From contig NZ_JAHCKL010000006.1 in the NCBI RefSeq assembly GCF_026125785.1, positions 124,001 through 188,000 on the forward strand: a DNA stretch of 64,000 nucleotides, in the 5' to 3' direction. Below the pieces are notes generated by a model, which was given only the letters and a program-made list of their open reading frames with translations, did not search any database and had not been told where the DNA came from. This document shows, in pieces, positions 32,601 through 39,588 of the stretch. A program made the position numbers and the translations under genes. This DNA comes from Hydrogenophaga sp. Its GTDB lineage: Bacteria > Pseudomonadota > Gammaproteobacteria > Burkholderiales > Burkholderiaceae_C. How positions within the stretch are numbered: position 1 is the first letter of the stretch; every line of letters starts with the position of its first letter.

Positions 32601-35141
32601 TCAGGCAGGCTCGGCCTGGGAAACAGCGGTTGGCGCAGCCTCGACGATGCCGAGCAGGCGAGCCTGCAGAGCGGAATCGGCGGCCAGAGCAGAGGCCTGG
32701 CCCTCGAACGCCACGCGGCCATTGACCAGCACCACGGCGCGGTCGACGATGGAGAGCACCTGCTCGGCGTGGTGCTCCACCAGCACCATGGCCACGCGCC
32801 CGCGCAGCTTGAGCACCGCGGCCATCACCTCGTTGACCACCGCCGGCGCCAGGCCCTCGAAAGGCTCGTCCAGCAGGATCAGGCGGCTGGGCGTGAGCAG
32901 CGAGCGCGCGATCGCCACCATCTGGCGCTCGCCACCGGAGATGTTCTCCGCACGCGAGCGGCGCACCGTGGCCAGGCGCGGAAACAGCTCGTAGATCTCC
33001 TCCAGCGACATCCCGCCCTTGCGCATCGCGATGAGCAGGTTGTCCTGCACCGTGAGGTTGGGGAACAGGCGCCGGCCCTCGGGCACCATGGACATGCCCA
33101 GCCGGTTGATCTCGAACGGGCGCAGGGCCTGGATCTCGCGCCCGCCCCATACCACGCGCCCCTCGTCGGCGGGCAGCATGCCGTAGAGCGCGCGCAGCAG
33201 CGTGGTCTTGCCCACGCCATTGCGCCCCAGCAGGGCCACGGCCTCGCCTTCGCGCACCGTGAGGTTCACGCCGTCCAGGATGCGGCCCCCGCCATAGCCG
33301 GCGGCCAGCCCGCTGGCCTGCAGCAGCACCGGCGCATCGGCACGCACCGGCGCGGCCGTGGCCGCCGACACCCCGCGCTCCTGCGGAGGGCTGCCCAGGT
33401 AGGCCCGCACCACCTCCGGGTTGGCCGCCACCTCGGCCGGCTTGCCATCGGCAATGAGACGGCCCTGGTGCAGCACGGTGATGCGGTCCGAGAGCGCGAG
33501 CACGCGGTCGATGTCGTGTTCGATCAGCACCACCGCGTGCGAACGCGCCAGCGCCTGGATCAGGCCGGCCACGCGCTCGCGGTCCGCCTCGGCCAGACCC
33601 GCCAGCGGCTCGTCCAGCAGCAGCAGCCGGGCCTCCGTGGCCAGCGTGATGCCAATCTCCAGCAGGCGCCGCTCGCCGTGCGAGAGATCCGTGCAGAGCT
33701 CACCCGCGCGCGCGCTCAGGCCCACCGCCTCCAGCACCGACCAGGTGCGCGCATTGACCTCCTCGTCGGCGTGCGCGTCGCGCCAGGGCGCGTGCGCCGC
33801 CGGCCGCGTGGCCTGCACCGCCAGGCGCACGTTCTCGAACGCGCTGAGGTGGGTGAACACGCTCACGATCTGGAACGAGCGCGCCAGCCCCAGGCGGATG
33901 CGTTTGTGCATCGGCAGGCGGGTGATGTCCTGCCCCAGGAAGCGCACCACCCCGCCATCGGCCGGCAATACGCCGCTGAGCATGTTGAAGAACGTGGTCT
34001 TGCCCGCGCCATTGGGGCCGATGAAGCTGTGCAGCGTGCCCGCGTGCACGTCAAAGTCGTAGCCCGCGGCAACCGTGAGCGAGCCGAACTTCTTGCTCAG
34101 CCCGCGCACGCTGAGCAGCGGCTCAGCCGAGGCGCCCGCGTGGGCAGCGGCCGCCGGCACATAGGGCGTGATCCGCGCCGGGCGCTCGGGAATGCCTTCG
34201 CGCACCAGCGTCCAGCCCTTGAGCCCGATGGCGCGCCGCAGCAGGCCGTGGATCCCCTCGGGCGCGGCCAGCGCGACCACGATGATGATGGGCGCGAACA
34301 CCAGCCACCAGTTGTTGATCAGGGTGCTGAGCTGGTCCTCCAGCACGATGAACAGCACCGCGCCCCAGAGCGAGCCCACAAAGTGGTGCATGCCGCCCAG
34401 CACCGTCATCAGCAGTGCGTCGGCCGCGTGCTCCCAGCTCAGCGGATTGGCGTACACGCCGCGCATGAACAGGGTCAGCAGCCCGCCGGCCAGCCCGGTG
34501 ATCGCGGCCGAGAGCACAAAGCCGGCCAGCTTGACGCGCTGCACGTCGTAGCCCAGGCTGGAGGCGCGCTGCTCGTTGTCCCGGATGGCCTGGAACAGCC
34601 GGCCCAGCGGCGAATGCGCCAGGCGCCACATCAGCCAGAGCGTGACCAGCACGGCCCCCACCACGAAAAGGTGGAAGGCCAGGTCCGACTCCAGCACCGG
34701 GCGCGGCACGCGCTGCAGGCCGTTCTCGCCGCCGGTGAAGTCCGTCCACTTGTAGGCGATCTCGTAGGTGATCATGGCGCAGGCCAGGCTCAGCAGCGAG
34801 AAGTACAGCCCGCGCCGGCGCAGGATGAGTGCGCCCACCGGCAGCGCCACCAGCGCGGTGAAGACCACCGCGAACGCCAGGCCGACGAACTCGTTGAGAT
34901 CGGCGAACCAGTGCAGCAGCGAGAGCGCGGCCGCGTAGCTGGCCAGGCCGAAGAACACCGAGCCACCAAAGGGCACCAGGCCCAGGTAGCCCACCAGCAG
35001 GCCGATGCCGGCCGCATACAGCACATAGATGGCGATCTGGGTGACACGGCCCAGCGGCAGCGTGGTCACCAGGGTCAGCAGGCTGAGCACCAGCAGCGCG
35101 GCCGCCACTTGCGCCACGGGATGTTTCAAGACTCGGATCAT
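32601..35141 (-). CDS. Triple-fusion ABC importer subunit: LivM permease + LivG ATPase + LivF ATPase
   Basis: One continuous 846-residue frame. Residues 1-300 are a LivM-type permease (about eight helices, GSVFFGLASYAAALS early and GLLTLFMRGVYANPLSWEHAADALLMTVLGG late). Residues 345-590 are a LivG-type ATPase: Walker A GPNGAGKTT 375-383, signature LSHGE 486-490, Walker B LLLLDEP 506-512. Residues 605-830 are a LivF-type ATPase: Walker A GRNGVGKTT 639-647, ISGGE 734-738, LILLDEP 754-760. Linkers are Ala/Pro-rich. The start overlaps the LivH stop (ATGA). The open frame extends upstream to 35576 inside livH but has no meaning there. All catalytic motifs are intact, so the fusion looks functional. 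Confidence 0.92.
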   Translation of the reverse strand: MIRVLKHPVAQVAAALLVLSLLTLVTTLPLGRVTQIAIYVLYAAGIGLLVGYLGLVPFGGSVFFGLASYAAALSLLHWFADLNEFVGLAFAVVFTALVALPVGALILRRRGLYFSLLSLACAMITYEIAYKWTDFTGGENGLQRVPRPVLESDLAFHLFVVGAVLVTLWLMWRLAHSPLGRLFQAIRDNEQRASSLGYDVQRVKLAGFVLSAAITGLAGGLLTLFMRGVYANPLSWEHAADALLMTVLGGMHHFVGSLWGAVLFIVLEDQLSTLINNWWLVFAPIIIVVALAAPEGIHGLLRRAIGLKGWTLVREGIPERPARITPYVPAAAAHAGASAEPLLSVRGLSKKFGSLTVAAGYDFDVHAGTLHSFIGPNGAGKTTFFNMLSGVLPADGGVVRFLGQDITRLPMHKRIRLGLARSFQIVSVFTHLSAFENVRLAVQATRPAAHAPWRDAHADEEVNARTWSVLEAVGLSARAGELCTDLSHGERRLLEIGITLATEARLLLLDEPLAGLAEADRERVAGLIQALARSHAVVLIEHDIDRVLALSDRITVLHQGRLIADGKPAEVAANPEVVRAYLGSPPQERGVSAATAAPVRADAPVLLQASGLAAGYGGGRILDGVNLTVREGEAVALLGRNGVGKTTLLRALYGMLPADEGRVVWGGREIQALRPFEINRLGMSMVPEGRRLFPNLTVQDNLLIAMRKGGMSLEEIYELFPRLATVRRSRAENISGGERQMVAIARSLLTPSRLILLDEPFEGLAPAVVNEVMAAVLKLRGRVAMVLVEHHAEQVLSIVDRAVVLVNGRVAFEGQASALAADSALQARLLGIVEAAPTAVSQAEPA

Positions 35142-36007
35142 GAGAAGTGTTCCCAATGCTCGCCAAAGAGGCCACGCGGACGCACCAGCAGGATGGCGGC
35201 CATCAGCAGGTACATCGCCACGCCGGCGGCCTGCGGGAAGAACTGGGTGCTCATGGCCGTGACCAGGCCCACCAGCAGGCCGGCCACCACCGCGCCGCCG
35301 TAGGAGCCCAGGCCGCCGATGGTGACGATGACGAAGGCCGGCATGATGGCCTGCGCGGACATGCTGGGCGTGACCGACCACAGGGGCGCGGCCAGCACCC
35401 CGGCCGCGCCGGCCAGCATGCAGCCCACGCCGAAGGCGCCGGTGAGCACCAGAGGCAGGTTGATGCCCAGCATGCCGACCATCTGCGGGTCGCGGCTGCC
35501 CGCGCGCAGGATGCGGCCGTAGGGCGTGAAGACCAGGAAGGCCCAGAGCAGCAGCAGCAGCGCCACGGTGATGCACAGCACCGCCAGGCGGTAGGTGGTG
35601 GTGAGAATGGGTCCGTACTCGACGAAGCCGGAGAACAGCTCCGGCGGCGACAGCGGCTGCGCGCTGGAGCCCCAGGTGGTGCGGATCACGGCTTCGATGA
35701 ACAGCGAGAGCGCGAAGGTCAGCACCAGCGTCATCAGCGGGTCTTTGCCGTAGAGCCGGCGCACCAGCACGCGCTCCACCACGATGCCCACCAGCCCCAC
35801 CCCAAGGGGCGCGAGCACCACCGCCGCCCAGCCAAACTCGCGCTGCAGCGTCAGCGCGAAGTAAGCGCCCAGAGCGAAGAATGCCCCGTGCGCCACGTTC
35901 ACGATGCCCAGCAGCCCAAAGACTATCGACAGCCCGATCGAGATCAGGATGAACAGAAAACCCAGCACCAGCCCGTTGACCGTCTGGGAAAGTATCGCGT
36001 CAAGCAT
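35138..36007 (-). CDS. livH: LivH-type permease of branched-chain amino-acid-family ABC importer
   Basis: 289 residues, about eight membrane segments, with NGLVLGFLFILISIGLSIVFG and IVNVAHGAFFALGAYFA, the hallmark first helices of LivH. GMLGINLPLV and GLGSYGGAVVAGLLVGLV are the conserved cytoplasmic loop and last helices. First gene of the importer operon. The ATG lies only 7 bases after a good -10 element (36014-36019), and no Shine-Dalgarno sequence is evident, so the mRNA may be leaderless. Pairs with the permease half of the fusion protein. Confidence 0.92.
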   Translation of the reverse strand: MLDAILSQTVNGLVLGFLFILISIGLSIVFGLLGIVNVAHGAFFALGAYFALTLQREFGWAAVVLAPLGVGLVGIVVERVLVRRLYGKDPLMTLVLTFALSLFIEAVIRTTWGSSAQPLSPPELFSGFVEYGPILTTTYRLAVLCITVALLLLLWAFLVFTPYGRILRAGSRDPQMVGMLGINLPLVLTGAFGVGCMLAGAAGVLAAPLWSVTPSMSAQAIMPAFVIVTIGGLGSYGGAVVAGLLVGLVTAMSTQFFPQAAGVAMYLLMAAILLVRPRGLFGEHWEHFS

Positions 36008-36013
36008 CTCGTC

Positions 36014-36043
36014 AATATATCATTGGACCAACCAATGAAGCAA
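36014..36043 (-). promoter_or_regulatory. Promoter of the importer operon, possibly giving leaderless mRNA
   Basis: Minus-strand -35 TTGCTT (36038-36043) and -10 TATATT (36014-36019) with an 18-base spacer. Transcription would begin at or within one or two bases of the livH ATG at 36007. Confidence 0.55.
36021..36037. promoter_or_regulatory. Operator-like palindrome CATTGG-N5-CCAATG
   Basis: Perfect 6-base arms around ACCAA, filling the spacer between -35 and -10 of the importer promoter and lying 54 bases before the divergent regulator 3 gene. Suits repression and autoregulation. Confidence 0.72.
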
Positions 36044-36090
36044 TAGAAATTGCCCGGGCAACAACCATCCTTTGCCACTACGATTGCGAC

Positions 36091-36939
36091 ATGAAAACAT
36101 CCGCTCCCACCTCCAGCTTCGGCATCCAGCCGATAAGTCCCCAACGCATCTACCAGGAAGTGGCGAGCCAGTTGCGGCGCAACATTTCCGAAGGGAAGCT
36201 CCGGCCCGGTGACAAACTGCCACCCGAGCGCGATCTGGCGCAGATGTTCGGCGTCAGCCGCAACACCATGCGCGAGGCGTTGCGGGCACTCGAACTCAGC
36301 GGCCTCATCGAGCTCAAGCTGGGTTCCGCCGGTGGCGCTTTCGTGCTGCCGGGCAGCTCCAACGCGGTGGTCAACGGCATGCGCGACCTGTACTTCCTGG
36401 GCGCCATCACCCCCGAGCACCTCACGGCGGCGCGCATTTCCATCAGCTCAGCCGTGATCCGCATGGCCTGCGAGAACATGACCGACGAGGACCTGGCCGA
36501 ACTGGAGCGCAACGTGGCCATGGCCGAGGAGATGCACAAGGCCGGCAGCTTCGAGGAGCGCACCAAGTACCACCAGGCTTTTCACGTGCTGCTCGCCAAG
36601 GCCACGCACAACCCCATCCTGCTGGCCACGACCGAGGGCATCATGGAAATCACGCGCCAGTTCGTGAAGGCCATCGGCCCGACCGAGGACCAGGACTACA
36701 CCCTGCCCTCACGCAAGCGGCTGCTCAACCACCTGCGCAAGCGCGATGCAGAGAAGGCCGTGAAGGAAATGGCCTCCGCCCTGACCAAGCTCCAGCAGGG
36801 CTACATGGTCAAGGCGCGTGGTCTGCCGCCGGGCAAGCCGGCATCGACCGCGCCCGCCGCTAGCGCTGAACCTGCACGCCGGCCGCCTCGCGGTCCCACG
36901 CCAAAGAAAGGTCGCGCTCGAGCTCCTGGCGCAGCCTGA
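36091..36939 (+). CDS. GntR-family regulator with FCD domain (regulator 3), basic C-terminal tail
   Basis: 282 residues. Winged helix with GDKLPPERDLAQMFGVSRNTMREALRALE; FCD domain retaining YHQAFH. Close paralogue of regulator 1 (both have VLPGSS-x3-VNG-x-RDLY-x-LGAIT and YTLPSRKRLL-x-HLR). Residues about 245-282 form a Pro/Ala/Lys/Arg-rich tail absent from regulator 1. The last 80 bases of the gene overlap the 3' end of the convergent acyl-CoA ligase, so the tail is encoded opposite the ligase C-terminus. Divergent from the importer operon with a shared palindrome. Confidence 0.88.
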   Translation: MKTSAPTSSFGIQPISPQRIYQEVASQLRRNISEGKLRPGDKLPPERDLAQMFGVSRNTMREALRALELSGLIELKLGSAGGAFVLPGSSNAVVNGMRDLYFLGAITPEHLTAARISISSAVIRMACENMTDEDLAELERNVAMAEEMHKAGSFEERTKYHQAFHVLLAKATHNPILLATTEGIMEITRQFVKAIGPTEDQDYTLPSRKRLLNHLRKRDAEKAVKEMASALTKLQQGYMVKARGLPPGKPASTAPAASAEPARRPPRGPTPKKGRARAPGAA

Positions 36940-38509
36940 ACTTCTCCACCTTCTGGTTCACCGTGGTCGGCAGTTCAGCGCGGAACTGGATATAGCGCGG
37001 CACCATGAAGTAGGCCATGTTGCGCTGGCAGTGCTCGATGATCTGCCGCTCGTCCAGCGCGCTGCCGTCCCTGCGCACCACCACCGCCCCGACTTCCTCG
37101 TCGTTGTTGCTCGTGGCCAGCGGCACCACGGCGGCGTTGGCCACCGCCGGGTGGGTGGCGATGATCTGCTCCACCTCGAAAGCCGAGATGTTCTCTCCAC
37201 GCCGGCGGATACAGTCCTTCTTGCGATCGACGAACCAGAGAAAGCCGTCCTCGTCCCGCATGCCACGGTCTCCGGTGTGAAACCACTGGTTGCGGTGCGC
37301 GGCCAGCGTGGCTTCGGGCATGCGGTAGTAGCCGGTGGCCGCACGCCAGGGCTCGTCGCTCTGCATCACGATCTCCCCCACCTCGCCGGGGCCGACCTCG
37401 AAATCGTCGTCGTCCACGATGCGAACCTGGAAGCCGCGGCGCTGGCGGCCGATGGAGCCCAGCTTGTCGCGCGGATCGTGCTCGGTGAACGAGGTCACCA
37501 TGCCGAAATCCGAAAGGCCGTAGTTGTTCATCGCGCGCAGGCCAAAGCGCTGTTCGAATTCGGCCGCGTACTTGGGCGTGGGCGCCATGCTCACCAGACG
37601 CAGGTCGTTGTCGGCGTCTTGGGGGCTGGGGGGTTGGCTCCAGAGAAAGCTGGACATGGCACCGAGGAAGTTGGTGATGGTCGCGCGGTGATCCCTGATC
37701 TCGCCCCAGAAGCGCGTGACGGAGAAGCGGCGCGACAGCACCACCGAGGCCCCGCAGACCATGGCCGCACCAGTGGCCGCGAGCAGCGCGTTGTTGTGGA
37801 ACAGCGGCAGGCAGACATAGAACACGTCGGACGCGCGGTACCCCTGCGCCTCGGCCGCGCTGGTGCCGTAGGTGAGCGCCGCCGCGTGCGACAGCATGCT
37901 GCCCTTGGAAGGACCGGTGGTGCCGGAGGTGTAGGCCAGCATCAGCAGGTCCGAGCAGCGCACGTCCTGGCCGCACGGCGCATCGTCGGACATCGCCACA
38001 CGCTCGGCGAAGTCGGCCACCGGGCGGCCATCGGCGCGCACCGGCGCGGCCCCGGCCTCGCCGGTGGCCACCACCATCACCCGGCGGATCCCGGGCAGGT
38101 CCGGCAGCACCTCGTTGAGGCGCTCGACGAGCGTGTCCTCCACCACCACCGACTCGCAGTCCGACTGGCTCAGGTAGTAACGCAACAGCTCGCCGCGCGC
38201 GGCGGTGTTCACCGGCACCGACACCGCGCCGAGTTTGCCGATGCCCAGGAAGAGCGCGATGTGCTCCGCGCAATTGCCCAGAAACACGCCCACATGGCTG
38301 CCCCGCGTCACGCCGAAGCCGGCGAGCGCGTGCGCCGCGCGGTTGGACCAGTTGTCCATCTCGCGGTAGGTGAAGCGGCGGCCGCCCGCGGTCTCGGTCA
38401 GGAAGACCTTGTCCGGCCGCACGGCGACCTGGCGAGCCAGCACGCGGGGAAAGCTCAGGTCCCGCAGCGCATAGGTGTCGGCCTGAACGGCCGCTTGGGG
38501 ATCGGGCAT
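36860..38509 (-). CDS. AMP-dependent acyl-CoA synthetase/ligase, paralogue of 27560
   Basis: 549 residues. P-loop TSGTTGPSKGSM, TGDRGMRDEDGFLWFVDRKKD and RRRGENIS motifs intact; NQKVEKFRLRQELE near the C-terminus includes the catalytic-lysine region of the family. High similarity by eye to the ligase at 27560 along its full length, suggesting duplication followed by specialisation to a second carboxylate. Starts 10 bases after the Bug receptor stop and is co-transcribed with it. Its C-terminal coding end overlaps that of regulator 3 on the other strand. Confidence 0.9.
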   Translation of the reverse strand: MPDPQAAVQADTYALRDLSFPRVLARQVAVRPDKVFLTETAGGRRFTYREMDNWSNRAAHALAGFGVTRGSHVGVFLGNCAEHIALFLGIGKLGAVSVPVNTAARGELLRYYLSQSDCESVVVEDTLVERLNEVLPDLPGIRRVMVVATGEAGAAPVRADGRPVADFAERVAMSDDAPCGQDVRCSDLLMLAYTSGTTGPSKGSMLSHAAALTYGTSAAEAQGYRASDVFYVCLPLFHNNALLAATGAAMVCGASVVLSRRFSVTRFWGEIRDHRATITNFLGAMSSFLWSQPPSPQDADNDLRLVSMAPTPKYAAEFEQRFGLRAMNNYGLSDFGMVTSFTEHDPRDKLGSIGRQRRGFQVRIVDDDDFEVGPGEVGEIVMQSDEPWRAATGYYRMPEATLAAHRNQWFHTGDRGMRDEDGFLWFVDRKKDCIRRRGENISAFEVEQIIATHPAVANAAVVPLATSNNDEEVGAVVVRRDGSALDERQIIEHCQRNMAYFMVPRYIQFRAELPTTVNQKVEKFRLRQELERDLSLAWDREAAGVQVQR

Positions 38510-38519
38510 GGGGTGTCGC

Positions 38520-39506
38520 TCAGTCGGTGGAGATGTTGTTGCGGCGGATGATGTCCTTCCAGCGGTCGTTGTGCCGCACCAGCAGCGCGCGGAATTCCTC
38601 GGGCGTGCTGCTGGTGGCGATCACGCCGGCCTTGGCCATGGTCTCCTTGTAGCTGGGATCGGCCACCGCCACCTTCATGGCTTCGGCCAGCCGGGCCACC
38701 ACGGGCGCGGGCGTACCGGCCGGCGCGAGCATGCCGAAGAAAATCTCGAAGGTCAGGTCCGGCGCGCCAGCCTCGGTCACGGTGGGCAGGTCGGGCACCG
38801 CGGGATCTCGCTTGGGCGTGGTCACGGCCAGCCCCTTGAGGCGGCCGGCCTTGACCAGTTGGGACGCCGCCGAGGTGGAGCCCATCATCATGTCGACCTG
38901 CCCGGACATCATGGCGTTGAAGCCATCGATCTCGCCCTTGAACGGCACGTGCAACATATCGATGCCGGCCGAACTCTTGAACAGCTCACCGATGAGGTGC
39001 GGTGCGCTGCCATTGCCAGACGAAGCGAAGGTCAGCTTGCCCGGCTGCGACTTGGCCAGCGCCACCAGTTCCGCCACGCTGGAGACGGGCAGTTGCGGGC
39101 GCGTGGTCATGATCCAGGACGAAATGGCCGCCAGGCTCACCGGCGCGAAGGCCGTCAGCGGGTCGTACATGGGCGTCTTGCTCAGGTGCGGCGCCACCGA
39201 CATCGGGCTGTTGCCTCCCCAGCCCAGGGTGTAGCCATCGGGCGCAGCCCGCGCCACCACATTCATGCCGATCATGCCGCTGGCGCCGGTGCGGTTTTCC
39301 ACCACGAAGGGTTGGCCGAGCTGCTTGGTCAGCAGCGCGGCAATCAGGCGCGCGGAGACGTCGGTGGCCCCTCCGGCGGTGAACGGCACCACGATGGTCA
39401 CGCTCCTGATCGGGTAGGTCGCCGGCTGCTGGGCATGCAACGGGGTGCTCGCCATGGCCAGCAGGGCGCCGGCGCCGAACAAAAGCTTGGGGAAAAAGTT
39501 CTTCAT
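38520..39506 (-). CDS. Bug-family (TctC) periplasmic substrate-binding protein
   Basis: 328 residues. Signal peptide (KNFFPKLLFGAGALLAMAS, cleavage near LHA), then YPIRSVTIVVPFTAGGATD and RTGASGMIGMNVVARAAPDG, the Bug-family ligand loops. No tctAB beside it. It shares a bidirectional control region with the tandem CoA-transferase; -35 TTGATT (39568-39573) and -10 TACGAT (39545-39550) with a 17-base spacer are visible on its strand, with the palindrome 39556-39570 inside the spacer. Pairing with an acyl-CoA ligase in one operon suggests uptake followed directly by CoA activation. Confidence 0.9.
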   Translation of the reverse strand: MKNFFPKLLFGAGALLAMASTPLHAQQPATYPIRSVTIVVPFTAGGATDVSARLIAALLTKQLGQPFVVENRTGASGMIGMNVVARAAPDGYTLGWGGNSPMSVAPHLSKTPMYDPLTAFAPVSLAAISSWIMTTRPQLPVSSVAELVALAKSQPGKLTFASSGNGSAPHLIGELFKSSAGIDMLHVPFKGEIDGFNAMMSGQVDMMMGSTSAASQLVKAGRLKGLAVTTPKRDPAVPDLPTVTEAGAPDLTFEIFFGMLAPAGTPAPVVARLAEAMKVAVADPSYKETMAKAGVIATSSTPEEFRALLVRHNDRWKDIIRRNNISTD

Positions 39507-39528
39507 GTCTCCGGCCTTTTCAAGTTCA

Positions 39529-39557
39529 TGCACAGTGGACCCGTATCGTAGTCTAAT
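39529..39557 (+). promoter_or_regulatory. Candidate promoter of the tandem CoA-transferase gene
   Basis: -35 TGCACA (39529-39534) and -10 TCTAAT (39552-39557), 17-base spacer, 31 bases before the ATG at 39589. The palindrome 39556-39570 covers the -10 end and the probable start point. Confidence 0.45.
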
Positions 39558-39573
39558 TGGTCCATCCAATCAA
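39545..39573 (-). promoter_or_regulatory. Candidate promoter of the Bug receptor/ligase operon
   Basis: Minus-strand -35 TTGATT (39568-39573) and -10 TACGAT (39545-39550) with a 17-base spacer, 38 bases before the ATG at 39506. It overlaps the rightward promoter face to face. Confidence 0.45.
39556..39570. promoter_or_regulatory. Operator-like palindrome ATTGG-N5-CCAAT
   Basis: Perfect 5-base arms around TCCAT. Located where two face-to-face promoters overlap, so one bound dimer could control both the Bug/ligase operon and the CoA-transferase. Confidence 0.68.
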
Positions 39574-39588
39574 TGATTGAAAGAAAAA

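Noticed and set aside
32601-35141. Fusion of the importer genes as a sequencing artefact
   Set aside because: The frame is continuous through two Ala/Pro-rich linkers, with no stop codon or sudden composition change at either junction; retained as a real fusion pending read-level confirmation.
32115-35303. Plus-strand open frame of 1062 codons
   Set aside because: Antisense to the LivM-LivG-LivF fusion and the ABC receptor, which carry all expected motifs. The plus frame is rich in His, Arg, Gln and Ala as expected for a shadow frame.
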